This document shows positions 16,832 to 26,460 of a DNA stretch of 64,000 bases, in pieces (within the stretch, counting starts at the first letter, position 1; every line of letters begins with the position of its first letter). The DNA is taken from contig NZ_JAPCWC010000003.1 in NCBI RefSeq assembly GCF_026420865.1, forward strand, positions 186,001 through 250,000, written 5' to 3'. A program made the position numbers and the translations under genes. A model generated the notes under the pieces. It saw nothing but the letters and a program-made list of their open reading frames with translations. It searched no databases and had not been told where the DNA came from. Source of the stretch: Novosphingobium clariflavum. GTDB lineage: Bacteria > Pseudomonadota > Alphaproteobacteria > Sphingomonadales > Sphingomonadaceae.

Positions 16832-18016
16832 ATGACCATTACCCCTACCGATCTTGCACAGGCCGTAGACGTCGCCGCAGCTCAGGCATCCAAGCCGCTT
16901 GAGCTGGCCGTCGTCCTGCCGACCTACAACGAGCGCAAGAACCTCGCGACGATGATCGACCGGCTCGACAAGGCGCTCAAGGGCGTTTCGTGGGAGGCGA
17001 TCTTCGTCGACGACAACAGCCCGGACGGCACCTCGGACGAGGCGCGCAGCCTCTCGCTGCGCGATCCGCGCGTGCGCTGCATCCAGCGCATCGGCCGCCG
17101 GGGCCTTGCCAGCGCCGCGATCGAGGGCATGTGCTCCACGGCCGCGCCGGTGGTTGCGGTGATGGACGCCGACCACCAGCACGATCCCGAACTGCTGCCG
17201 CTGATGCTGAAGGCGATTACTTCGGGCGAGTATGACCTTGCCTATGCCTCGCGCTTTGCCGAAGGTGCCAGCACCGAGGCCTGGGGGCGTCCCGACCGCG
17301 TCAAGGCGTCGGGCTTTGCCAACAGGATCGCCAACAAGGTCACCGGTGTCGATCTCACCGACCCGATGAGCGGTTTCTTCATGCTGCAGACCAAGACTCT
17401 CCGGGCCGACGCGCATCGGCTCTCGGGCGTGGGTTTCAAGATCCTGCTCGACATTCTCGCGACGGTGGACACGCCGCTGCGGGTCAAGGAGTTTCCCCTG
17501 AACTTCGCCGCGCGCGCGGAAGGCGAGAGCAAGCTGGACAGGACGGTCGTGTTCGAATTCCTCGTTGGTCTTTACGACAAGTGGCTCGGCCGCTTCATTC
17601 CCACCCGCTTCGCGCTGTTCGGCACGGTCGGCGGCCTGGGCGCGGTGCTGCACATGACGGTGCTGGCGCTGGTCCTGCACCTGTTCGGCGCGGACTTCGC
17701 GATGAGCCACTATCCCAAGGAAGCGGCCTTCATCACCGGCCAGACGATCGCGGCCATCGTCGCGATGACGTTCAACTTCGTGCTGAACAACGAACTGACT
17801 TATGCCGACAAGCGTCTGCGCGGCTTCGGCCCGCTGGTGCGCGGCTGGGCGCAGTTCGCGCTGACGTGCGCTTTCGGCATGATCGCCAATATCGGCGCAT
17901 CGACCGCGCTCGTCCGCATCGGTTTCCATGACTATGCGGCGGCGATCATCGGCATCGTGCTGGCTTCGGTCTGGAACTTCGCGCTGTCGAACAAGTTCGT
18001 CTGGGGCAAGTACTGA
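16832..18016 (+). CDS. Dolichol-phosphate mannosyltransferase-like GT2 fused to GtrA domain
   Basis: 394 residues. Residues 25-255 are a GT-A glycosyltransferase family 2 domain (LAVVLPTYNERKNL, FVDDNSPDGT, metal motif MDADHQHDPE, MSGFFML). Residues 265-390 are a GtrA-like four-helix membrane domain ending FALSNKFVWGKY. Such fusions transfer a sugar from a nucleotide donor to polyprenyl phosphate. The PMT-type mannosyltransferase on the opposite strand right after it would use that product, so together they could mannosylate proteins or glycans. A strong terminator follows. The ATG at 16832 is preceded by AGGGCG. Confidence 0.9.
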   Translation: MTITPTDLAQAVDVAAAQASKPLELAVVLPTYNERKNLATMIDRLDKALKGVSWEAIFVDDNSPDGTSDEARSLSLRDPRVRCIQRIGRRGLASAAIEGMCSTAAPVVAVMDADHQHDPELLPLMLKAITSGEYDLAYASRFAEGASTEAWGRPDRVKASGFANRIANKVTGVDLTDPMSGFFMLQTKTLRADAHRLSGVGFKILLDILATVDTPLRVKEFPLNFAARAEGESKLDRTVVFEFLVGLYDKWLGRFIPTRFALFGTVGGLGAVLHMTVLALVLHLFGADFAMSHYPKEAAFITGQTIAAIVAMTFNFVLNNELTYADKRLRGFGPLVRGWAQFALTCAFGMIANIGASTALVRIGFHDYAAAIIGIVLASVWNFALSNKFVWGKY

Positions 18017-18063
18017 GACTTGCGAGCCGGCTGTTTTCGGTCGGTTCTTCTGATCTCGTTTCG

Positions 18064-18094
18064 CAAACGCGCGCCGTTCCTCGGCGCGCGTTTG
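18064..18094. terminator. Strong hairpin terminator
   Basis: CAAACGCGCGCC (18064-18075) pairs perfectly with GGCGCGCGTTTG (18083-18094) over a seven-base loop; TCGTTTC follows. It ends the rightward leuB/glycosyltransferase transcript. Confidence 0.7.
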
Positions 18095-18173
18095 TCGTTT
18101 CAGGGCTCTTGATCGCGTTTGCCCAGGGCGTTTCGAGTCGCCCGGCAGTCCGGTGTTTCTCCCGCGTCCGCAA

Positions 18174-18323
18174 ATGGGGGAGAAGACCATCATATTTCAC
18201 GTATCGATCGATGCGCGCGATCCGCCGCTGATCGAGGTGGACACACCTGGTGGCCGTGACGCTGCGGAAGCTGGAAGGCGATGCTTGGCCCCAGGGAACG
18301 AGCGGCATCGCATCATCGCCTGA
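18174..18323 (+). pseudogene. Possible VOC-like gene remnant
   Basis: A 49-codon frame from ATG 18174 starts MGEKTIIFHVSIDARDP, which resembles the first strand of a VOC (glyoxalase-fold) protein. After that the frame loses similarity, while another frame (from about 18250) reads VAVTLRKLEGDAWP, resembling the helix that normally follows. This suggests an indel-damaged fragment of a small VOC gene. The match is short and made by eye, so chance cannot be excluded. Confidence 0.3.
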
Positions 18324-18326
18324 ACT

Positions 18327-19613
18327 TCAGCGCCAGCTCGGCAGCCACATCCAGAAATTGTAGGTCTCGTCGCTTGGCAGCGGCAGGCCCGAGATGATCG
18401 GGAAGAACAGCACGAACATGCCGAGCGAGGCCGCCATCGACAGTGTTCCCAGCTTGCGCCAGCGGTCCTTGCGCTGCCACAGCGCGTCGAGCGCGAAGGC
18501 CAGCAGTGCCATCAGGAACGCGCCCGGCAGCAGATAGTGGTAGTAGAACTGCACCGGCTTGCCGTTCACCGCCCAGATCATCAGTGTGGCGGCATAGAGC
18601 AGGCAAAACGCGGCGATGTCGCCCCGGCGGCGGAACAGCGCGGCCCACAGGCCCCAGAAGAACGCCGCGAGGCCCGCCAGCATCGAGACGGGATTGCCCA
18701 GCATCACGATGCCGCGGTGGGCGCCGTCGATGTTCTTGAACAGGTACCAGATCACCCGCCAGTCGGCCGCCCACTGGTACCAGAAGCTCCGGTAGGGGTG
18801 CGGTTTCTTCACGCTGTCCTGCAGGCGCACCATCAGTTCGTGCTGGCCGATGAAATCGTAGGGCGAGAGCGTCAGGCGGGCGTAGAACATCGCCGGCGCA
18901 TAAGTCGCCCAGTAGACCGCGAGCGGCAGCAGGCCGAGCCAGAACACCGCTTCGAGCAGCGAGACGCCGGGGATCGGCCCCGCGCCGCGCTTGCCGACGA
19001 ACTTCCAGCCGGTTTCCTTCACGCGCAGCACGAAAAAGCACAGGCCCGGCATGACGAGCGCCGGGGCGCTGCTCCACTTGGCGCCGAGCGAAAGACCCAT
19101 GGCGATGCCGGCGGCGGCAAGCCGCAGCCGTGCCGCACGGGTGGTCCTGGCGCCCAGCGCCGCCGCGAACTGCCACAGCGCGATCATGCAGAGCCCCGCC
19201 TCGATCATGTCGAGCATGGCGATGCGGCTCTGCACGAACCACATGAAGTTGGTCGCCAGCAGCACGATCGCGGTGATCGTCGCGCGGCGCCGGTGCGAGG
19301 CGTGCCAGACCAGGCGGCCGAAGGCGAAGAGGCCTGCCGTGCCCAGCAGCAGGGGCCCGAGCCGCCATGCCAGCGGGCGGTCGCCGAGGACGTGGATGAA
19401 GGCGGCGATCACTTCCTTGCCGAACAGCGGGTGCTCGCGATTCGTCGGGATCAGCTTCAGCATCTTCAGCGAAGCCGGGACGTAGTGGACCTCGTCGAAG
19501 TAATAGGCGCCCGGCGTGGAGATCCGCCACAGCGCAAGGATGAAGAAAAGCGCGGTGACGACAAGGCACCAGCCGAGCGGGTCACGATTGTTGCGGGAAG
19601 CGATCGGCTGCAT
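18327..19613 (-). CDS. PMT-type (GT39) polyprenyl-phosphate-mannose protein mannosyltransferase
   Basis: 428 residues with about nine hydrophobic segments. The first luminal loop has the catalytic acid in YYFDEVHYVPASLKM (Asp about 40), followed by REHPLFGKEVIA, both hallmarks of GT39 protein O-mannosyltransferases. The C-terminal segments (FWYQW, GNPVSMLAG, KPVQFYYHYLLPGAFLMAL) match the PMT four-helix C-terminal domain. It should move mannose from polyprenyl phosphate to proteins or a glycan at the periplasmic face. The convergent GT2-GtrA protein is a likely donor-making partner. A start at 19569 in another frame is a shadow. Confidence 0.85.
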   Translation of the reverse strand: MQPIASRNNRDPLGWCLVVTALFFILALWRISTPGAYYFDEVHYVPASLKMLKLIPTNREHPLFGKEVIAAFIHVLGDRPLAWRLGPLLLGTAGLFAFGRLVWHASHRRRATITAIVLLATNFMWFVQSRIAMLDMIEAGLCMIALWQFAAALGARTTRAARLRLAAAGIAMGLSLGAKWSSAPALVMPGLCFFVLRVKETGWKFVGKRGAGPIPGVSLLEAVFWLGLLPLAVYWATYAPAMFYARLTLSPYDFIGQHELMVRLQDSVKKPHPYRSFWYQWAADWRVIWYLFKNIDGAHRGIVMLGNPVSMLAGLAAFFWGLWAALFRRRGDIAAFCLLYAATLMIWAVNGKPVQFYYHYLLPGAFLMALLAFALDALWQRKDRWRKLGTLSMAASLGMFVLFFPIISGLPLPSDETYNFWMWLPSWR

Positions 19614-19745
19614 TTGGGCGCGGAATACGGAGGATATGGGGCGACTGCAAGCGGTGGTTGAACCGCCTCTAACGATGGCAGAACGGCACCTGAGGTCAGT
19701 ACGGGCGCTTGCATCGGCGTCCGCGCGATCCTAGAGGCTTGGGCC

Positions 19746-20954
19746 ATGAAACGCACGACCGGACAGGACCGCACCAAGACCCGCAACTGGCGTCCCGCCA
19801 CCCGCGCAATCCGCGGTGGCACCTGGCGCTCGGAAATGGGGGAGACCAGCGAAGCGCTGTTCCTCACCTCGGGCTTCACTTATGACGATGCCGCCACCGT
19901 TGCCGCCCGCTTCATGGGCGAGGACGACGGCATGACCTATTCGCGTCTCCAGAACCCGACCGTGCAGATGCTGGAAGAGCGCATCGCCCTGCTCGAAGGC
20001 GCCGAGGCGTGCCGCACGCAGGCATCGGGCATGGCGGCGATGACCGCTGCGCTGCTCTGCCAGCTTTCGGCGGGCGACCACATGGTTTCTGCGCGCGCCG
20101 CCTTCGGTTCGTGCCGCTGGCTGGGCGACAGCCTGCTGCCGCGCTTCGGTGTCGACGTGACGGTGGTCGACGCCACCGACCTGTCGGCGTGGGAAGCGGC
20201 GATCCGCCCCAACACCAAGGTGTTCTTCTTCGAGACCCCGGCCAACCCGACGATGGACATCGCCGACCTTGCCGGCATCGCCGAGATCGCCCGCGCCCAC
20301 GGCATCACCACCGTGGTCGACAATGCCTTCTGCAGCCCGGCGCTGCAGCGTCCGCTCGAATTCGGCATCGACGTGGTGGCCTATTCCGCCACCAAGCTGA
20401 TGGACGGGCAGGGCCGCGTGCTGGCCGGTGCCGTGTGCGGCAGCGAGGAATTCATCAACGACAAGCTGCTGCCGTTCCAGCGCAACACCGGCCCGAACCT
20501 TTCGCCGTTCAACGCCTGGGTTGTGCTGAAGGGGCTGGAGACGCTGGACCTTCGTGCAAAGCGCCAGAGCGAGAACGCGCTCAAGGTGGGTGAGTTCGTG
20601 GCCGGCCGCGTGCCCAGAATCCTGCACCCCTGGCTCGACAGCCATCCGCGCCAGGCGCTGGCGATGAAGCAGATGGACGCCTGCGGCCCGATCTTCTCCT
20701 TCGTGCTCGACGGCGGCCGCGCACAGGCGCATGCGCTGCTCGACGCGCTGGAACTGATCGACATCTCCAACAACATCGGCGACTCGCGTTCGCTGATGTG
20801 CCACCCCGCGTCCTCGACCCACCACAACATGGGGCCGGAAGGGCGCGAGGCGATGGGCATCGGCGAAGGCATGCTGCGCATCAACGTCGGGCTGGAAGAT
20901 CCCGAGGATCTGATCGCCGATCTCGATCAGGCGCTGACGAAGGCGGGCCTCTGA
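19746..20954 (+). CDS. metZ: O-succinylhomoserine sulfhydrylase
   Basis: 402 residues of the Cys/Met-metabolism PLP family. Visible motifs are YSRLQNPTVQMLEERIALLEGAE, the TQASGMAA phosphate site, FFFETPANPTMDI and VVDNAF, and the PLP lysine in YSATKLMDGQGRVLAGAV. LMCHPASSTHHNMG and LRINVGLEDPEDLIADL close the C-terminal domain. MetZ forms homocysteine from O-succinylhomoserine and sulfide. Its TGA stop overlaps the proposed CTG start of a histidine kinase gene, so the two are likely translationally coupled. Confidence 0.93.
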   Translation: MKRTTGQDRTKTRNWRPATRAIRGGTWRSEMGETSEALFLTSGFTYDDAATVAARFMGEDDGMTYSRLQNPTVQMLEERIALLEGAEACRTQASGMAAMTAALLCQLSAGDHMVSARAAFGSCRWLGDSLLPRFGVDVTVVDATDLSAWEAAIRPNTKVFFFETPANPTMDIADLAGIAEIARAHGITTVVDNAFCSPALQRPLEFGIDVVAYSATKLMDGQGRVLAGAVCGSEEFINDKLLPFQRNTGPNLSPFNAWVVLKGLETLDLRAKRQSENALKVGEFVAGRVPRILHPWLDSHPRQALAMKQMDACGPIFSFVLDGGRAQAHALLDALELIDISNNIGDSRSLMCHPASSTHHNMGPEGREAMGIGEGMLRINVGLEDPEDLIADLDQALTKAGL

Positions 20955-22333
20955 GCGCCGCCCAGCCTGGGGCCGACGCCGCGGCGTTTCTCGCCGCGAT
21001 CGTCGAGTCGAGCGACGATGCCATCGTCGGCAAGTCGCTCGACGGCACCATCCTGAGCTGGAACCACGCGGCCGAACGCATCTTCGGCTGGCCCGCCGCA
21101 GAGATCGTCGGGATGAACGTGCGCACGCTGATCCCCGAGGACCGTCAGGCCGAGGAAGACGCGATCATCGCCAGCATCATGCGGGGCGAGCATGTGCCGA
21201 CATTCGAGACGGTGCGCCGCCGCAAGGACGGCAGCGCGGTCGACGTCGCGGTCACCGTCTCGCCAGTGCGCGACGCCGGGGGCACGGTCTTTGCCGCCAG
21301 CAAGATCGCGCGCGACATCGGCCCCAAGAAGCGGACGCTGCGCCTGCTGGAAGACAGCGAGGCGCGGCTGTCGATGCTGGCCGACAACATGGCGCAGCTG
21401 GCATGGATCGCGGGCAGCGACGGCAAGGTCATCTGGCGCAACAAGCGCTGGTTCGACTATACCGGCACCACGCCCGAGGAAATGGAGCGTGGCGGCCGCC
21501 AGTCGGTGCAGCACCCTGACCATATCGGACCGGTGAACGCGCGCTTTCGCGCCCATCTCGCCTCGGGCGAGGACTGGGAGGATACCTTCCCGCTGCGCAG
21601 CGCCAGCGGGGAATGGCGCTGGTTCCTCTCGCGCGCGACCGCCATTCGCGACGATCAGGGCCGCATCGCCTACTGGTTCGGCACCAATACCGACGTCACC
21701 GCCATGCGCGATGCCGAAGAGCGGATCGAGCTGCTGCTGCAGGAAGTGAACCATCGCAGCAAGAACATGCTGGCGATCATCCAGTCGCTCGCGCGCCGCA
21801 CCGACGTGGCCCGCCCCGATTTTCTCCAGCGGCTGGAGCAGCGCATCCAGGGGCTTTCCGCCAATCAGGACCTGCTGGTGCGGCGGGCCTGGTCGCCGGT
21901 CCCGGTCTGCGAGATGGTCGAGGTGCAGCTGCGCTCGTTCGGCGAGGCCGCCTCGCAGGTCGAGTGCCGGGGCCCCGAGGTCATGCTCTCGCCGTCGGCG
22001 GCGGAAGCGCTGGCCATGGCGATCCACGAGATGGGCACCAATGCGCACAAGTACGGCGCGCTCTCGGTGCCCGGTGGGCGCGTGCTGGTCGCCTGGACCC
22101 TTGATGAGGCTGACGGCGCGCGTGACACGGCGCAGGGCGGCACGGCACCGGGCTTCCGCATCTCGTGGCGCGAGAGCGGCGGTCCGCCGGTGGCGCCGCC
22201 GGCCAAGCTCGGCTTCGGATCGCGCATCATCGTCGACGTGCCGCGCGTCAAGCTCAGCGCGCAGGTGACCACCACTTACGAGCCGGGCGGCTTTGTCTGG
22301 GAGCTTGCCTGCACGCTCTCGGCAATTTCGTGA
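20951..22333 (+). CDS. PAS-PAS sensor histidine kinase, HWE family
   Basis: About 460 residues. Two PAS domains lie at residues 12-125 and 135-255, the second with a PAC motif (DDQGRIAYWFGTNTDVT). The kinase core has the phosphoacceptor LLLQEVNHRSKNMLAIIQSLARRT, then IHEMGTNAHKYGALS and ISWRESGGPP, the W-x-E signature of HWE kinases, and LGFGSRIIV. No in-frame ATG precedes the first PAS core; the first ATG (21112) would delete most of it. The best start is CTG at 20951, overlapping metZ's stop, with AAGGCGGG upstream. The GTG at 20798 lies inside metZ. No receiver gene is adjacent; no membrane segment is present. Confidence 0.85.
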   Translation: MSAAQPGADAAAFLAAIVESSDDAIVGKSLDGTILSWNHAAERIFGWPAAEIVGMNVRTLIPEDRQAEEDAIIASIMRGEHVPTFETVRRRKDGSAVDVAVTVSPVRDAGGTVFAASKIARDIGPKKRTLRLLEDSEARLSMLADNMAQLAWIAGSDGKVIWRNKRWFDYTGTTPEEMERGGRQSVQHPDHIGPVNARFRAHLASGEDWEDTFPLRSASGEWRWFLSRATAIRDDQGRIAYWFGTNTDVTAMRDAEERIELLLQEVNHRSKNMLAIIQSLARRTDVARPDFLQRLEQRIQGLSANQDLLVRRAWSPVPVCEMVEVQLRSFGEAASQVECRGPEVMLSPSAAEALAMAIHEMGTNAHKYGALSVPGGRVLVAWTLDEADGARDTAQGGTAPGFRISWRESGGPPVAPPAKLGFGSRIIVDVPRVKLSAQVTTTYEPGGFVWELACTLSAIS

Positions 22334-22424
22334 TCCACCGGAAAATTATCGCGCAATTTGTGGAACCCTCTGGGTAGTTCTATGAGTTGTCGACTTGTCG
22401 AATGACCGATAGGCTGGCCGTGTC

Positions 22425-22823
22425 ATGAAGGAACTTTTCCAACATACTGCCGTGACCGATGGGGTGACCGTGCGTGTCGCGGTGAACTTCCTGCCCGAGC
22501 AGTCGCGCATCGAGGCGGGCAAGTGGTTCTGGGTCTATCACATCCGCATCGAGAACGATTCGGATGACAGCCTGCAGCTCATGACCCGCCACTGGCGCAT
22601 CACCGATGGCAACGGCGACGTCAATCTGGTCGAGGGCGAGGGCGTGGTGGGCGAACAGCCGCTGATCCGGCCCGGCCGCAGCCACGACTATGTCTCGGGA
22701 TGCCCGCTCTCGACGCCGCAAGGCTCGATGGAAGGGTTCTACACCTTCCTGCGCAGCGACGGCAGCGAATTGCAGGCGCAGATCCCGCTGTTCCCGCTGG
22801 CGGCGCCGGCAACCGCAGGCTGA
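22425..22823 (+). CDS. apaG: ApaG domain protein
   Basis: 132 residues forming the ApaG immunoglobulin-like fold. Motifs are VAVNFLPEQSRIEAGKWFWVYHIRIEN, LMTRHWRITDGNG, GEGVVGEQPLIRPG and SPLSTPQGSMEG-like YVSGCPLSTPQGSMEGFY. ApaG is linked to Co/Mg homeostasis in older literature, but the biochemical role is unsettled. A LysR gene follows 44 bases downstream in the same direction. Confidence 0.92.
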   Translation: MKELFQHTAVTDGVTVRVAVNFLPEQSRIEAGKWFWVYHIRIENDSDDSLQLMTRHWRITDGNGDVNLVEGEGVVGEQPLIRPGRSHDYVSGCPLSTPQGSMEGFYTFLRSDGSELQAQIPLFPLAAPATAG

Positions 22824-22867
22824 GCCACGTCCTTGCCCGTTCCCGTTCCAGCGCCTAGGGAAGCGCC

Positions 22868-23668
22868 ATGAAGCGGACGCACCTGCCCCTCAATGCCCTG
22901 CGCGTGTTCGATGCAGCGGCCCGTCACCTCTCCTTCACCCGCGCGGCGGACGAGCTGGCGGTGACGCCGGCCGCGGTCGGCCAGCAGATTCGCGCGCTGG
23001 AGGACCTGCTCGGCGTCGTGCTGTTCCGCCGCACCAGCAAGGGGCTGGAACTGACCGACGAGGCCGGTTCGGGCCTGGCGGCGCTGCGTACCGGCTTCCT
23101 CCATTTCGAGGATGCGGTGCAGGCGATGCAGGCGGGCCAGTCCAGCCACGTCTACACGATCGCCGCCCCGCGCGAATTCTTCGCCGCCTGGCTGGCGCCG
23201 CGCCTCGCCGCGTTCCGCGCGGCCAATCCGCAAGTGCGCTATATCGTCGTCGACGGCGAACTGACCGATTTCACCGAAGCCAATCTCGACCTTGCGGTGC
23301 GCTGGACCGATGGGCCCGGCGATCTTGAAGGCCTGGCGCTGGGTGCGGCCGAATGGGTCGAACTGGGCCGCGGCGACTGGATCGGCTGGCCGGGCGATCC
23401 CGCGCCCGAGAGCGAGGCGGCGTCCGACGGCGAGGAGAGCCAGCCGGCGATCCAGGTCGCCGATGCCGGGCAGGCGGTGGCTGCTGCCCTGTCCGGGCTG
23501 GGCCGGGTGCGGGTGCCCGCGCTGCTGGCCGAAGGGCTGGCGGCGGGGACCTCGGTGGAGGTCGGCCCGGTCACCCCGTGCCGCCGCGCCTACTGGCTGG
23601 TCGCGCCGCTGCCGCAGTGGCGCCAGAAGAAGGTCAAGGAACTGGTCGCCGCGCTGACCGAGGGGTGA
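22868..23668 (+). CDS. LysR family transcriptional regulator (GcvA-like, short)
   Basis: 266 residues. The N-terminal winged helix (LNALRVFDAAARHLSFTRAADELAVTPAAVGQQIRALEDLLG) is typical of the GcvA/AmpR branch of LysR regulators. The effector domain is about 30-40 residues shorter than usual and has an acidic loop (PAPESEAASDGEESQP). It could control apaG or a remote gene. A GC hairpin terminator follows. Confidence 0.87.
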   Translation: MKRTHLPLNALRVFDAAARHLSFTRAADELAVTPAAVGQQIRALEDLLGVVLFRRTSKGLELTDEAGSGLAALRTGFLHFEDAVQAMQAGQSSHVYTIAAPREFFAAWLAPRLAAFRAANPQVRYIVVDGELTDFTEANLDLAVRWTDGPGDLEGLALGAAEWVELGRGDWIGWPGDPAPESEAASDGEESQPAIQVADAGQAVAAALSGLGRVRVPALLAEGLAAGTSVEVGPVTPCRRAYWLVAPLPQWRQKKVKELVAALTEG

Positions 23669-23697
23669 TCGCCCCCCGGCCGAGCGGGACAGGACAG

Positions 23698-23725
23698 GCG
23701 GGGCCCGGTGCGAACCGGGCCCCGC
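23698..23725. terminator. Hairpin terminator between convergent LysR and Rieske genes
   Basis: GCGGGGCCCGGT (23698-23709) pairs perfectly with ACCGGGCCCCGC (23714-23725) around GCGA. A short T tract follows on the plus strand (TGCGTTT). It can serve the rightward LysR transcript and perhaps the convergent oxygenase gene. Confidence 0.65.
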
Positions 23726-23804
23726 TGCGTTTGGGGGGTATTCGCGGGACGGGCTGTCATACCGATCCAAGCTGCTGATGCGTCAGCATCACGGCAGCCT
23801 GGTA

Positions 23805-25220
23805 TCAGAAGCCGAGGTCCTCGATCGGCCCGTCGAAATTGCCGCCCAGCTTGTGGGCGGCGCTGGCCAGCTGGTCCTGCGGCACGCCCTTGAGGTAGCC
23901 GTCGATGATCCGCTGGTAATTGCTGATCAGCCCTTCGACGTCTTTCGAGAGGCGCATGAACTCGAAGCCGGTCGCGTGCAGGCCCTTCTGCTGGATCGGG
24001 ATGTTCGAATAGTCCTGGCGCGGGATCGGCGGGAAGTCCGGGCTGTTGTAGGGCAGCACGGTGGGCTCCATCACCGTTTCCATGTCGCTGTCCTCGGGCA
24101 CGTAGGTCAGCGACCAGATCTCGAAGAAGCAGGTCTCCGGCCCTGTCGGGCGGATCCGGTAGGCCGACATCGAGGTGAAGTAGGGCAGCAGGAAGTAGTG
24201 GGGGAACAGGAACTCCACCGCCTTCACCGGGTGCGTCTGCGCCACCGTGCAGAGGTCCGGCACCGGCTCGCCGCGCGCTTTGAGCTGCTCGGTGATCTGG
24301 TGCATGACGATGCCCAGCCAGTGGAACATCGCCATGTTCTGGTCTTCGGGCAGGCCTTCCTCGATGCCGACGAGGCCGCGCGCGATCTCCACTTCCTTCT
24401 CGTGGACCATGCCCGCCATGCCTTCGCTCAGCAGGGCCATGGAATTGACCTGCAATTCCTGGTTCTCGCGGTAGGAGAGGTGGGGTTCGGCCATGATCGG
24501 CACCGGGCCGCGCGGGGTCTTGTACATCGAATCGTACATCATCGGCGCGGCATGCTGCAGCTGCGGGTGCGTCTGCATCACATGGTAGCCTTCCATGAAG
24601 GCCTCCATCGCGATCTTCCAGTTGGCCGGAAGCTCGGCGGCAAAGCACCATTCGGCGCGCATCTTGTCGAGATTGCGGGCTTCGAGATTGGCGGCGATGG
24701 GGCCCAGCGAATCCCGCACCGAGGGGGCGTCGTCGTCGTGGTTGATCCACACGCAGCCGATGAAGGTCTCGGCGCGGCAGGGGATCAGGTTGATGTCGTC
24801 GGCATCGAGCTGGCGGTCGGAGAACAGGTGCTTGCCGTAGACCTGGGTGGATTCGCCGTCCATGTTCCAGCGCCAGCCGTGGAATGGGCAGACGAAGCCG
24901 GATTTCTTGCAGTTGCCGTGGGCCTGCCCGGTGCCGCCCGCGAAAGGCACGCCGCGGTGGCGGCAGGCGTTGTGGAACGCCTTCACGCCGCTGGTCGTGC
25001 GCACGACGATGACCGACTTGCCGACGTTCTCGTACTCGATCCAGTCGCCCACCTCGGGGATCTGTTCCTCGCGGCAGGCCATCTGCCAGACATGGGGCCA
25101 CAAGTGGTCCAGCTCGGCCTGGTAGAACTCGGCATCGTAGTAGCGCAGGACCGGGATCCGTTCGGGATCGTCGATCGGATAGGGGACGGACCGCAGCCCG
25201 CCGTCGACAGATTTCAGCAC
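23805..25220 (-). CDS. Rieske non-heme iron oxygenase, alpha subunit
   Basis: 471 residues. The Rieske cluster ligands are Cys86-x-His88 (ACRHRG) and Cys111-x2-His114 (CPFHGW). The mononuclear iron site has His213 and His218 in EGYHVMQTHP. It should hydroxylate or dihydroxylate a ring using electrons from a separate ferredoxin and reductase, neither adjacent. The GTG at 25220 follows GAGAGG by several bases and gives a normal N-terminus; the upstream extension to 25406 is Arg/Pro-rich and unlike the family. It is divergent from the nitronate monooxygenase-like gene and paralogous to the oxygenase at 39819. Confidence 0.9.
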   Translation of the reverse strand: MLKSVDGGLRSVPYPIDDPERIPVLRYYDAEFYQAELDHLWPHVWQMACREEQIPEVGDWIEYENVGKSVIVVRTTSGVKAFHNACRHRGVPFAGGTGQAHGNCKKSGFVCPFHGWRWNMDGESTQVYGKHLFSDRQLDADDINLIPCRAETFIGCVWINHDDDAPSVRDSLGPIAANLEARNLDKMRAEWCFAAELPANWKIAMEAFMEGYHVMQTHPQLQHAAPMMYDSMYKTPRGPVPIMAEPHLSYRENQELQVNSMALLSEGMAGMVHEKEVEIARGLVGIEEGLPEDQNMAMFHWLGIVMHQITEQLKARGEPVPDLCTVAQTHPVKAVEFLFPHYFLLPYFTSMSAYRIRPTGPETCFFEIWSLTYVPEDSDMETVMEPTVLPYNSPDFPPIPRQDYSNIPIQQKGLHATGFEFMRLSKDVEGLISNYQRIIDGYLKGVPQDQLASAAHKLGGNFDGPIEDLGF

Positions 25221-25246
25221 TCCGACACCTCTCGGATTGTTCTTTG

Positions 25247-25261
25247 TTCGTATTGAACGAA
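25247..25261. promoter_or_regulatory. Inverted repeat in divergent promoter region
   Basis: TTCGT-ATTGA-ACGAA, a 5-bp dyad, lies 27 bases upstream of the Rieske GTG start and in the gap to the divergent gene at 25463. The nested GTTC/GAAC arms resemble operators bound by IclR-type regulators, but no such gene is adjacent. Regulatory role inferred from place and symmetry. Confidence 0.35.
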
Positions 25262-25324
25262 TGTACAACCCTGAGGCGGGCAGGCAATGGCGCGCAGGCG
25301 CGCGGGGCATCGCGGGCGCGCTAA

Positions 25325-26443
<1,119 letters not shown>

Positions 26444-26460
26444 CCGGGAGGCGACCGCAG

